16,952 bases of DNA from an uncultured Collinsella sp. (GCA_902461085.1 CABPWH010000042.1:1-16952); one strand, 5' to 3'; shown: positions 6,571 through 13,807, numbered from the stretch's first letter. Numbers and translations: made by a program. Notes: a model not told the origin generated them from the sequence alone.

Positions 6571-7596
6571 CTACTCGCAGAGCAGCTTAGCGATCTGGAC
6601 GGCGTTGGTTGCCGCGCCCTTACGGATTTGGTCGCCGCAGCACCAGAAGGTGATACCGCGCGCGGCCTCGGGGTTCGAGATGTCGCGGCGCACGCGGCCG
6701 ACCCAAATCAGGTCCTGGTCGGACGTATCCATCGGCATGGGGAAGCGATCGTGCGCATCCTCGGCGCTCATGTCGTCAACCAGCTTGACGCCGGGAGCGG
6801 TAGCAAGCGCAGCACGGGCCTCTTCCACCGTAATATCGCGCTCAAACTCGAGCGTAATGCTCTCGGAGTGCGAACGCAGCACGGGCACGCGCACGCAGGT
6901 GCAGTTCACGCGCAGCTCGGGCAGGTGCATGATCTTGCGGCCCTCGTTTTGCAGCTTCATCTCCTCGGAGGTAAAGCCTTCCTCCTTGACGCCGCCAATT
7001 TGCGGAATCAGGTTACTCGCGAGCTGGGCGGCAAATGCGCGCGGCTCGGGAATCTCCTCGCCACGGCCCAGGGCGGCCAGCTGAGCCTCGAGTTCGGCCA
7101 TGCCGGGAGCGCCGGCACCCGAAGCCGCCTGATACGTCGAGACGATCATACGCTTCACGCCGGCGAGCTGGTGCAGCGGCCAGGTGGGAACCAGGCCGAT
7201 GATGGTCGCGCAGTTGGGGTTGGCGATAAGGCCGTGATGCCACTTGATATCGTCGGCATTGATCTCGGGCACGACCAGCGGCACCTCGGGATCCATACGG
7301 AAGGCATGGCTGTTGTCGACCACGACGGCGCCGCGCTTGACGGCCTCGGGCAGCAGTTCCTTCGCGATATCGTCGCCGGCGGCTCCGAGCACAATATCGC
7401 AGCCCTCAAAGGCCTCGGGGCAAGCCTCTTCGATCACGATCTGCTCGCCGCGGAACTCGACGGTCTTGCCCGCAGAACGCGCGCTCGCCAGCAGCTTAAG
7501 CTTGCCGACCGGGAACTCCTGCTCGTTGAGGCACTCGAGCATCTGGGTGCCCACGGCTCCCGTCGCGCCCAAAATAGCAACCGTGTACTGTTTCAT
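6571..7596 (-). CDS. asd: aspartate-semialdehyde dehydrogenase
   Basis: Reduces aspartyl-4-phosphate to aspartate semialdehyde with NADPH, the branch point to lysine, threonine and methionine. The 341-aa length is typical. The Rossmann motif GATGAVG lies at 10-16, the catalytic cysteine is Cys129 in ANPNCAT, Gln155 is in TYQAASGAG, and the catalytic histidine is His243 in VLRSHS. The frame stays open upstream to 7758, but that part is not conserved. The ATG at 7596 is chosen because AAAGGGGG lies 4 bases before it and the product then starts at the family N-terminus (MKQYTVAILGATG). It follows lysC on the same strand with a 173-bp gap, so it may have its own promoter. Its 3' end is followed at once by the long hairpin at 6429-6558. 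Confidence 0.96.
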   Translation of the reverse strand: MKQYTVAILGATGAVGTQMLECLNEQEFPVGKLKLLASARSAGKTVEFRGEQIVIEEACPEAFEGCDIVLGAAGDDIAKELLPEAVKRGAVVVDNSHAFRMDPEVPLVVPEINADDIKWHHGLIANPNCATIIGLVPTWPLHQLAGVKRMIVSTYQAASGAGAPGMAELEAQLAALGRGEEIPEPRAFAAQLASNLIPQIGGVKEEGFTSEEMKLQNEGRKIMHLPELRVNCTCVRVPVLRSHSESITLEFERDITVEEARAALATAPGVKLVDDMSAEDAHDRFPMPMDTSDQDLIWVGRVRRDISNPEAARGITFWCCGDQIRKGAATNAVQIAKLLCE

Positions 7597-7697
7597 GCTT
7601 CCCCCTTTAAAGGTTTTGGCTTTTGCCCGCACGCCGAGCAGGCTGATCATTGTTGCCAGTGTATACAAGAACGGAGCGGACACGAAACCCGCCCCGT

Positions 7698-7719
7698 CGA
7701 AACGAAACCGAAACGAAAC
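7698..7719. repeat. exact tandem duplication of an 11-mer (CGAAACGAAAC)
   Basis: Two adjacent copies of CGAAACGAAAC lie in the lysC-asd gap, and a further CGAAAC is at 7683. They sit upstream of asd, between the lysC terminator-like repeat and the asd start. They could be a regulator site or simple slippage. Confidence 0.4.
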
Positions 7720-7732
7720 GCCCCACCGTAGA

Positions 7733-7753
7733 TTTTTGGCACTTGTCCCAAAA
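7733..7753 (-). terminator. weak inverted repeat after lysC
   Basis: TTTTTGG (7733-7739) pairs with CCAAAA (7748-7753) about 17 bp past the lysC stop on the minus strand. The stem is AT-rich, so an intrinsic terminator is only possible, and readthrough into asd remains plausible. Confidence 0.3.
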
Positions 7754-7769
7754 TGCACCGGAACGGCAG

Positions 7770-9158
7770 CTACTTGCGGAGCGCGGCCAGGGCGGGATCG
7801 ACCGGTGCGGGGACCTCCAGGTCGGAGACCTTCACAATGCCGTTCTCATCGGAGAAGGCACGGTAGATGGTCTGAATCGCCAGGTCGAAGTCCTTCTCCT
7901 CGACACCGATAATGATGTTGATCTCGTCGCAGCTCTGCGAAATCATGCGCACGCTCACGCCGGCCTGGCCAAGCATGCCAAACAGATGGCCCGAGATACC
8001 TGCGCGGCCACGCAGGTTACGGCCGACGGTCGCGATGAGCGCCAGGCCCTCGACAACCTCGATCTCGAGCGGCTCGACCTCCTGCTGAATGTCGCCCACG
8101 AGCGAGTACAGCGAGTCGTGCACGTCCTGCTCCTGCACCACGGCGCCAAAGCGGTCGACACCGGTGGGCATGTGCTCGACGGAAACGTCATAGCGCTCGA
8201 AGACCGAAAGCGCGCGGCGCATAAAGCCGACACGGGGCTTGGTGCGGTCGCGGGCAACGTTGATGGCGACAAAGCCGCGCTTGCCGGTCACGCCGGTAAT
8301 GATGGGCTCTGCCTCACCCTCATCAGCCGTCTCGCTAATGATGGTGCCGGGGTCCTGCGGCGCATTGGTGTTCTTGATGACCAGCGGAATACCGGCCTCG
8401 CGCACGGGGAACACAGCCTCCTCGTGCAGGACGCTTGCGCCCATGTAAGAAAGCTCGCGCAGCTCCTCGTAGGTAACGCGCGCAATGGGCTGAGCCTCGG
8501 GAACAATACGCGGATCGGCAGAATAGAAGCCCGAGACGTCGGTCCAGTTCTCGTACAGGTCGGCACCCAGGCACTTAGCCAAAATCGAGCCCGAGATATC
8601 GCCGCCGCCACGGTCGAGCAGCTTGATCTGGCCCTCACGCGTTGCGCCATAGAAACCGGGCATAACAAAGCCGCCCTGCTGACCGTACTCCTGCACCAGC
8701 TCGGAGGTACGATTCATGCTGAGCGTACCGTCGTGATGGAACGCCACAACCGTCGCGGCGTCCAGGAACGGCAGGCCCAGGTACTCGGCCATCAGGCGAG
8801 CGGTGAAATACTCGCCGCGGCTCACGAGCTCCTCGGTAGAGTAACCGCCCGAGCGGGCGCGCTCGGCAAAGGCCGCAAACTCCTCGCGGATGGGATAGGT
8901 GAGCTCCAGTTCGTCAGCAATATCAAAGTAGCGCTGACCAATGTCCTCGAGCAGCTCCTCGCACGACACGTGGTACTTAACGTGCGCGTTAACCAGGTAG
9001 AGCAGGTCGGTCACCTTGGTGTCGCCCTTAAAGCGGCGACCGCAGGCGGAAACCACCACAAAACGGCGGGCAGGGTCGGCGTCGACGATGGCCTTGATCT
9101 TCTTGAAGTGTTCGGCGTCGGCGACCGACGAGCCGCCAAACTTGGCAATCTTAATCAT
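7770..9158 (-). CDS. lysC: aspartate kinase with two ACT domains
   Basis: Phosphorylates aspartate to aspartyl-4-phosphate, the committed step of the lysine, threonine and methionine pathway. The 462-aa protein carries KFGGSSVAD (6-14), the TDLLYLVN segment (50-57), SRGEYFTARLMAEYL (113-127), and LLDRGGGDISGS (180-191), where many homologues have RGGSD. Two ACT regulatory domains follow (about 295-365 and 370-435), the second with GRAGISGHLFGMLGQAGV. This monofunctional architecture is usually feedback-inhibited by lysine, threonine or both; which applies here is not visible. The ATG at 9158 gives the canonical N-terminus, though its best Shine-Dalgarno site, GAAAGG, is 13 bases away. It is divergent from thrC, with a 103-bp shared upstream region, and upstream of asd on the same strand. 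Confidence 0.96.
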   Translation of the reverse strand: MIKIAKFGGSSVADAEHFKKIKAIVDADPARRFVVVSACGRRFKGDTKVTDLLYLVNAHVKYHVSCEELLEDIGQRYFDIADELELTYPIREEFAAFAERARSGGYSTEELVSRGEYFTARLMAEYLGLPFLDAATVVAFHHDGTLSMNRTSELVQEYGQQGGFVMPGFYGATREGQIKLLDRGGGDISGSILAKCLGADLYENWTDVSGFYSADPRIVPEAQPIARVTYEELRELSYMGASVLHEEAVFPVREAGIPLVIKNTNAPQDPGTIISETADEGEAEPIITGVTGKRGFVAINVARDRTKPRVGFMRRALSVFERYDVSVEHMPTGVDRFGAVVQEQDVHDSLYSLVGDIQQEVEPLEIEVVEGLALIATVGRNLRGRAGISGHLFGMLGQAGVSVRMISQSCDEINIIIGVEEKDFDLAIQTIYRAFSDENGIVKVSDLEVPAPVDPALAALRK

Positions 9159-9261
9159 GGGCTTGAGGTTACCTTTCTAAAAGCCTCTGCAAACCTGTTT
9201 TGCGCGCTCTGATACCATGGTTTCACCGATTGGGACCAAGGCATCCGAGGAGCAGTGTTAT
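9159..9261. promoter_or_regulatory. divergent lysC/thrC control region
   Basis: These 103 bp separate the lysC and thrC starts and must hold both promoters. A TACCAT -10-like hexamer (plus strand, 9213-9218) is preceded by TGA rather than a good extended -10, and no clean -35 pairs with it. No T-box, lysine riboswitch or leader peptide was recognised. Shared control of the two genes is inferred from position alone. Confidence 0.45.
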
Positions 9262-10779
9262 ATGGGAACTTATCATAGTACACGAGGACGCACTTTATCG
9301 TGCTCAAGTAAGGTGGCAATCCGCACCGGCATCGCTCCCGACGGGGGTTTGTTTGTCTCGGACGAGCTCGGCACCCAGCAGGTCGATATCAGCTCGCTTG
9401 CAGATAAATCGTACTTTGAAATCGCTCAAGATGTGTTGGGAATGTTACTGAATGATTACACGGCCGAAGAAATTTCGGCGTGTGTCGACGAGGCATACCG
9501 CGGCACGTTCGCGAGTGAAGAGGTTACGCCGCTCGTCAAACTCGACGCTGCACCGGGCGCCGACGCCCCTCAGACCTATGTGATGGAGCTCTTTGGCGGC
9601 CCCACGAGCGCCTTCAAGGACGTCGCCCTGCAGATGCTCCCCCGCCTCATGGCCCGCACTTCCGCCAAGGACGGCGGCGCCGAGCGCATCATGATCGTCA
9701 CCGCCACGTCGGGCGACACGGGCAAGGCCGCGCTCGCCGGTTTTGCCGACGCTCCGGGCACGGGCATCACCGTCTTTTATCCCGAGGGCAAGGTCAGCCG
9801 CGTCCAGAACCTGCAGATGTCCACGCAGGAGGGCAACAACGTCGCCGTCTGCGGTATCCGCGGCAACTTTGACGACGCCCAGAGCGCCGTCAAGCGCATC
9901 TTTGCCGATAAGGAGCTTGCCGAGCGTCTGGAGGCCGCCGGCACGGTGCTTTCGAGCGCCAACTCCATCAACGTCGGCCGTCTGGTACCGCAGGTCGTCT
10001 ACTACTTTGCCGCCTATGCGCAGCTGTTGCGCGCCGGCGCCATCGAGGCCGGCGACGCCGTGGAGTTCTGCGTACCGACCGGCAACTTTGGCGATATCCT
10101 GGCCGGCTACTATGCCAAGCGCATGGGTCTGCCCGTCGCCAAGCTCGTCGTGGCGAGCGACAAGAACAACGTGCTTGCCGACTTCCTGACCACCGGCGTT
10201 TACGACCGTAACCGCCCGTTCTTCACGACCATCTCGCCGTCGATGGACATCCTTATTAGCTCCAATCTGGAGCGCATGCTGTACTTCCTGTCCGATGGCG
10301 ACTGCGAGCTTGTTGCCGGACTTATGGAGCAGCTGGCGCAGACTGGTCGCTACGAGGTTCCTGCCGACCTGCTGGCAAAGATTCAGAGCGTCTTTGGCTG
10401 CGGTTGGGCCAGCGAGGACGAGGTCCGCACTGCCATCAAGAGCTGCTGGGATGCGAACGGCTACGTGATCGATCCGCATACTGCTTGCGGCTATCACGTC
10501 TTTGAGCAGGTCACTCCCGCCGAGGGTGCCAAGGCCCGCGTGCTGCTTTCGACCGCAAGCCCCTACAAGTTCCCGCGCGCCTGCTGCGACGCCCTGGGCC
10601 TCGACGTTCCCGAAGATGATTTTGAGGCTATGCGTGTGCTCGAGCAGGCCACCAACACGGTCGCCCCGACCCAGCTCGCCGAACTCGAATCCAAGCCCGT
10701 CCGCTTCGAAGACGTCTGCGACGTCGATGAGATGGCAAGCTACGTCGAGTCCGCAGCAAAACGAATGAGCACCAACTAG
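9262..10779 (+). CDS. thrC: threonine synthase
   Basis: PLP enzyme that converts O-phosphohomoserine to threonine. The ATG at 9262 gives 505 aa beginning MGTYHSTRG, the usual start of this long (yeast/E. coli-type) subfamily, with GAGGAG nine bases upstream. The frame is open 15 codons further up but lacks a ribosome site there. The PLP lysine is Lys119 in GGPTSAFKD, and the phosphate-binding loop is TATSGDTGK (147-155). PTGNFGDILAGYYA in the middle and the closing STASPYKFP-type segment are also typical. It runs away from lysC and is followed by a strong terminator hairpin, then thrB. It is probably transcribed separately from, or attenuated before, thrB. Confidence 0.96.
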   Translation: MGTYHSTRGRTLSCSSKVAIRTGIAPDGGLFVSDELGTQQVDISSLADKSYFEIAQDVLGMLLNDYTAEEISACVDEAYRGTFASEEVTPLVKLDAAPGADAPQTYVMELFGGPTSAFKDVALQMLPRLMARTSAKDGGAERIMIVTATSGDTGKAALAGFADAPGTGITVFYPEGKVSRVQNLQMSTQEGNNVAVCGIRGNFDDAQSAVKRIFADKELAERLEAAGTVLSSANSINVGRLVPQVVYYFAAYAQLLRAGAIEAGDAVEFCVPTGNFGDILAGYYAKRMGLPVAKLVVASDKNNVLADFLTTGVYDRNRPFFTTISPSMDILISSNLERMLYFLSDGDCELVAGLMEQLAQTGRYEVPADLLAKIQSVFGCGWASEDEVRTAIKSCWDANGYVIDPHTACGYHVFEQVTPAEGAKARVLLSTASPYKFPRACCDALGLDVPEDDFEAMRVLEQATNTVAPTQLAELESKPVRFEDVCDVDEMASYVESAAKRMSTN

Positions 10780-10791
10780 ATCCCTTATTAA

Positions 10792-10820
10792 GCGCCGGCG
10801 AAAGCCGGCGCACCTTCTTT
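10792..10820 (+). terminator. intrinsic terminator-like hairpin after thrC
   Basis: GCGCCGGC (10792-10799) and GCCGGCGC (10804-10811) form a perfect 8-bp GC stem with a GAAA tetraloop, 13 bp after the thrC stop. A pyrimidine-rich CCTTCTTTC tail follows. The stem is very stable; the U-tract is imperfect. Confidence 0.7.
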
Positions 10821-10856
10821 CATCAGATAACCCCCGGGATGATGACGAGCTGACAT

Positions 10857-10968
10857 GCGGGTCTGCCTGTTTAGTTCGTCGCGAGTTCCGCACGAGCCGG
10901 AAAGCACTTAATGTGCTTTCCGAGCGAGCCAGGACTGCCCGAGCAGCGAACTAAACGGCCAGACCCGC
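10857..10968. repeat. long structured hairpin, element 2 (5' of thrB)
   Basis: The outer arms 10857-10878 and 10947-10968 pair at 20 of 22 positions. The inner stem CGGAAAGCAC (10898-10907) pairs perfectly with GTGCTTTCCG (10913-10922) around TTAAT. Read on the minus strand, the linkers contain GTCCT and TGCGGA, the core of the linkers in elements 1 and 3, but they are longer (24 and 19 bases) and otherwise diverged. The right arm ends two bases before the AGGAGG ribosome site of thrB, so on the plus strand it would form a 5' leader structure next to the site. Family membership is less certain than for the other two. Confidence 0.7.
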
Positions 10969-10982
10969 CCAGGAGGACCCAC

Positions 10983-11864
10983 ATGATCAAAATCACCGTC
11001 CCAGCAACCAGCGCCAACCTAGGCATCGGCTACGACACCCTCGGCATGGCCGTCAGCCTCTACTCGCACTTCACCTTCGAGCGCGCCGACAAGCTCACCA
11101 TCACGGGCTGCCCCGAGGAGTTCCAAAACGAGAATAACCTGGTCTACGTGAGCTTTGTGGATGCACTGGCCGCATGGGGCGAGCCGGCCTTCCCCGTCGC
11201 TATCGACATTCAGACCGACGTGCCCGTCGCCCGCGGCCTGGGCTCAAGCTCCACCTGCGTCGTCGCCGGCATCATGGCTGCCGCCGCGCTGACGGGCCAC
11301 ACCGTCGACCGCGCCGAGCTCGTCCGCATTGCCACCGAGGTCGAAGGGCATCCCGATAACGTCGCCCCTGCTATCCTGGGCGGCGCCGTCTGCTCCTTTA
11401 CGCCGACCGATTCGCTCCCCCAGTGTCTGCGCTACGAGGTGAGCGATCGCTTGCGTTTTATTACCGTGATTCCACCTTACGAGGTGCACACGAGTGAGGC
11501 GCGCAAGGTCGTGCCACAGGAGATTCCGCTCTCCACCGCCGTGTGGCAGATGGGCCGCATCGCGGGCATGACGCGCGGCCTGGAGACCGGCGACCTTGAC
11601 CTGATTGCCGCCGCCAACGACGACCGCATCCAGGAGCCCTATCGCCGCCGCCTCATCCCCGACTACAACGCAGTGCGCGACACCTGCCTTAACGGCGGCG
11701 CTAAGACCATCTGGATCAGTGGCTCCGGCTCGACTCTCATGGCCGTGACTGACGACACCATCGTGGCAAAGTTCCTACAGGTCAAGCTGCGTGAGCAGTT
11801 CCCTAAGTGTGATACGCATATTCTGACGTGCGACACCGAGGGCGCTCAAATCGAGTACCTGTAG
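10983..11864 (+). CDS. thrB: homoserine kinase
   Basis: GHMP-family kinase that phosphorylates homoserine for ThrC. It is 293 aa; the N-terminal MIKITVPATSANLGIGYDT carries the family substrate motif, the ATP loop PVARGLGSSST lies at 81-91, EGHPDN at 121-126, and the third GHMP motif ISGSGSTLMAV at 245-255, with Ser where Pro is commoner. The ATG at 10983 is fixed by AGGAGG six bases upstream; the frame is open further left but enters the leader hairpin. It lies downstream of thrC on the same strand, separated by a terminator and a 112-bp structured element, which suggests its expression is tuned apart from thrC. Homoserine dehydrogenase, which makes its substrate, is not in the window. Confidence 0.96.
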   Translation: MIKITVPATSANLGIGYDTLGMAVSLYSHFTFERADKLTITGCPEEFQNENNLVYVSFVDALAAWGEPAFPVAIDIQTDVPVARGLGSSSTCVVAGIMAAAALTGHTVDRAELVRIATEVEGHPDNVAPAILGGAVCSFTPTDSLPQCLRYEVSDRLRFITVIPPYEVHTSEARKVVPQEIPLSTAVWQMGRIAGMTRGLETGDLDLIAAANDDRIQEPYRRRLIPDYNAVRDTCLNGGAKTIWISGSGSTLMAVTDDTIVAKFLQVKLREQFPKCDTHILTCDTEGAQIEYL

Positions 11865-11887
11865 CGCCCTGCCTCATTGCTCTCACC

Positions 11888-12004
11888 GGTCCCCTTGGGG
11901 CTTCCCCTGAAAACGTCCTCGATCATGAATTGCCCCGTCGTGCGCTTCGCGCGACGGGGCAATTCGATCTGCGGATTGTTTTCAGGGGAAGCCCCAAGGG
12001 GACC
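11888..12004 (+). repeat. long structured hairpin, element 3 (3' of thrB)
   Basis: The outer arms 11888-11914 and 11978-12004 are a perfect 27-bp inverted repeat. The inner arms 11927-11940 and 11952-11965 are a perfect 14-bp stem, extended by GCG/CGC around a CTT loop. The linkers GTCCTCGATCAT (11915-11926) and GATCTGCGGATT (11966-11977) contain mutually pairing GATC/GATC and TCC/GGA, leaving a TC/TGC internal loop and an unpaired AT. It starts 23 bp after the thrB stop and lacks a T-run. The arms share no sequence with those of element 1, while the linkers agree at 11 of 12 positions on the 5' side and in CTGCGGA on the 3' side. Confidence 0.85.
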
Positions 12005-12083
12005 TGCGCAGCCTCGACAGGATAATCGCATTCGCTGATTTAATCTTGTGCTCCAACGGAGCCACAGACGAGAGGCCTTCGCG

Positions 12084-12112
12084 CTGCGGAATAATTTTGA
12101 GGGGAACACCCC
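12084..12112 (+). repeat. degenerate half copy of the element-3 right arm
   Basis: CTGCGGA at 12084-12090, then TTTTGAGGGGAAC ending at 12107 and CCCC to 12112, mirror the right linker and outer right arm of element 3 (CTGCGGATT, then GTTTTCAGGGGAAG). No matching left arm was found upstream. Locally it folds only as GGGG-AACA-CCCC. In the gap 11865-12261 I see no gene: it holds element 3, this half copy and the promoter region below. Confidence 0.5.
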
Positions 12113-12203
12113 GACCATCCCTGCGTTTACCTTGCTGAGGATGTCTACAGGGACCCACGCTTTGAAGGGGCGCCGGGCAGATAGGGGCTTTTTAGGTTAC
12201 ATA

Positions 12204-12228
12204 ATAAACTGTTTATCTATGCTACTAT
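12204..12228 (+). promoter_or_regulatory. putative promoter and operator of the secreted-protein gene
   Basis: TGCTACTAT (12220-12228) is an extended -10 (TG-N-TACTAT). Just upstream, ATAAAC-T-GTTTAT (12204-12216) is a perfect inverted repeat in the spacer, where a repressor could sit. No good -35 was found. Confidence 0.4.
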
Positions 12229-12261
12229 TTAACTAGGCATCGCAGTATAGAGGTGGTCAAA

Positions 12262-12777
12262 GTGTTACGCACACTCAAAGCTTCGTTTTTCCTCTCGATA
12301 CTTTTGATATTACCGATATGTTTCTCGTTTAGCCCTTCGACTGCTTATGCTGCAGAAAGCGATGCTGTCGCAATTTCTGGCGCAACCCAAGATTTTGATT
12401 TAACGAAAGGTCCCGAGCAGTCTCATCAAATCAAGCTTAAGGATGGGACCGTTGCAGTAATAGGAATTAAAAAAACCAATGAACCCAGCCTGATATGGGA
12501 CAGTTACTACAACAACGCATCTGGAACTTGGACTATCTATTACAACAGTCCTTTTATTTATCGCGAATTCAAGATCAAGATAGCGAACTCGCTCATTACC
12601 AGCGCTTGGGGACAAAACTATACGACTATCGGCTGTACGGTAACTAACGAGTCCTTTATATGGAACTCGAAACAGGCGACATATCGACTCAACTATGAAT
12701 CGATGGGGATGACGTCCGGTATCGCCGTGTTGCAAGCGACCATGGAAGGCAGCACGCTCCACACCTATGCAAACTAG
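12262..12777 (+). CDS. secreted protein, DUF5626-like
   Basis: A 171-aa protein with a clear signal peptide: MLRTLKASFF, then a hydrophobic core to about residue 22 and an AYA/A cleavage site near 28-31. The mature part (FDLTKGPEQSHQIKLKDGTV, SGTWTIYYN, FKIKIANSLITSAW, NSKQATYRLNY) resembles the small secreted DUF5626 family of Gram-positive bacteria, which has no known function. The family call is from memory of its pattern and is moderate. The GTG at 12262 is preferred because GAGGTGG ends five bases before it; a GTG at 12253 overlaps that site. The gene is visibly more AT-rich than the thr genes, hinting at transfer. A 34-residue membrane peptide gene follows 24 bp downstream. Confidence 0.7.
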   Translation: MLRTLKASFFLSILLILPICFSFSPSTAYAAESDAVAISGATQDFDLTKGPEQSHQIKLKDGTVAVIGIKKTNEPSLIWDSYYNNASGTWTIYYNSPFIYREFKIKIANSLITSAWGQNYTTIGCTVTNESFIWNSKQATYRLNYESMGMTSGIAVLQATMEGSTLHTYAN

Positions 12778-12801
12778 ACTCACATCAATTGAGGAAGTTC
12801 A

Positions 12802-12906
12802 ATGATCCCAATTCCTGCACGCTCAGACATTATGATCGCTCTCGTTTGGATTCTCGTCGGAGTGCTTATTTGGCGTATCTGCAAATGGGTTAAAAACAAG
12901 AAATAG
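12802..12906 (+). CDS. 34-aa single-pass membrane peptide
   Basis: This small reading frame encodes MIPIPARSDIM, a hydrophobic helix IALVWILVGVLIW (12-24), and a basic tail RICKWVKNKK, ending at TAG 12906. GAGGAAG lies 4 bases before the ATG, and a GC-rich terminator hairpin follows 34 bp after the stop. Clean ribosome site, tight 24-bp spacing to the secreted-protein gene and the shared terminator argue that it is real and cotranscribed. A short N-terminus, one helix and a positive C-terminus fit a membrane peptide with the tail in the cytoplasm, as in small toxins, holin-like peptides or helper subunits. No family was recognised. Confidence 0.6.
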   Translation: MIPIPARSDIMIALVWILVGVLIWRICKWVKNKK

Positions 12907-12940
12907 TTGATAAAACGTATATGCCATTTATGCGATGCTT

Positions 12941-12967
12941 GGGGCCGTTAAATCGGCCCCTATTTCT
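12941..12967 (+). terminator. intrinsic terminator of the secreted protein/peptide operon
   Basis: GGGGCCG (12941-12947) pairs with CGGCCCC (12954-12960) around TTAAAT and is followed by TATTTCT. The rest of the gap to 13108 shows no gene. Confidence 0.75.
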
Positions 12968-13108
12968 ATAGCTTTTCAAGCAGCAGTCACCCATTTGGAA
13001 GTCGCAATGCCATTCATACGATTTCGGCCCTTTAAGCCGCTATCTATTGGTAGGGACTCTTGCTGGTAAGGAGCGCTTACTAGATACAAACCTTGGCAAT
13101 ATATTGGT

Positions 13109-13807
13109 TTAGGCGGCGCTTGTTTCTTTGTATTCGAAGACTGGTTCTAGGAGGTCTTCGATGTTACAGTGGAGGGCTTTTGCTATAGCTCTTACGGTTG
13201 TTACCGAGGCTTCGTTGATGTTTCGTTGGCGCTGTTCGTACATTTGGATTGAGCGGAGCGATACGCCTGATTCGTATGCCAGGTCTTGTTGGGTTTTCTT
13301 AAGCTTCTTTCTTGCTAACGCAAGTTTTGTTTGCCTGGACGCTTTCTTCGCCATATCGCAGACGAGGCGAGCCACACGTTCCTCCGAGGCTTCGTGCCAG
13401 GGGTAGTACAGACTGCGTAGCACATCAAATGGAACGACATGCAGCAAATCTTCGAAAGACTCTCCTAGGCGCCACTGAAGGTATGCCAATATCCACCCTG
13501 TCCAATATTCCGGTGTCTTTTCGAATCGGTAGGTTCGATTTGGCATCGGCCTTGATTGATAGCCCGACCTTTCGGCGATAAGCGCGAACAGCTCAACGCC
13601 CGATTTTCCCGACACTACCCATGCGTTGCCGCGTTCGAACTCGCGAGCTACGCCGCTCAGGCAAAAGAGTTCAGCAACTTCCGATCCTTCTGCTCCATAA
13701 TCGTTAACGGCATAGTCAAAGCAGTCGCCGAGATTGTTCATTGCATCCTCGAGATAGTAGACGGGGTATGTTCTACTCGGCCCACAATCCGTTAACTCTT
13801 GGATCAT
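13109..13807 (-). CDS. XRE-family HTH protein with DUF3990-associated N-terminal domain (putative antitoxin/regulator)
   Basis: A 232-aa protein in two parts. Residues 14-155 form a conserved acidic/aromatic domain (YPVYYLEDAMNNLGDCFDYA, then a PEYWTGWILAYLQW block near 99-112) of a kind that I recall occurring next to DUF3990 proteins. Residues 160-222 are a XRE/Cro helix-turn-helix (KKTQQDLAYESGVSLRSIQ, then ALHCNIEDLLEP). The ATG at 13807 has GGGAGGG nine bases upstream and overlaps the 3' end of the DUF3990 gene by 35 bp, so translation is likely coupled. The arrangement suggests it neutralises the DUF3990 protein and represses the pair through the palindromes at 14472-14518. That is inference; the HTH itself is clear. 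Confidence 0.8.
   Translation of the reverse strand: MIQELTDCGPSRTYPVYYLEDAMNNLGDCFDYAVNDYGAEGSEVAELFCLSGVAREFERGNAWVVSGKSGVELFALIAERSGYQSRPMPNRTYRFEKTPEYWTGWILAYLQWRLGESFEDLLHVVPFDVLRSLYYPWHEASEERVARLVCDMAKKASRQTKLALARKKLKKTQQDLAYESGVSLRSIQMYEQRQRNINEASVTTVRAIAKALHCNIEDLLEPVFEYKETSAA

Noticed and set aside
7597..7758. 54-residue N-terminal extension of asd
   Set aside because: It lies ahead of a strong Shine-Dalgarno site and the canonical start. It is arginine/phenylalanine-rich and contains the tandem 11-mer repeat, so it is not coding.
9445..10893. Long leftward frame of 482 codons opposite thrC
   Set aside because: It lies fully antisense to threonine synthase, with no recognisable domain; it is typical of high-GC coding shadow.
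10857..10968. T-box or amino-acid riboswitch in the thrB leader
   Set aside because: No T-box consensus (AGGGTGGNACCGCG type) or specifier-loop arrangement is visible; only the long hairpin is.
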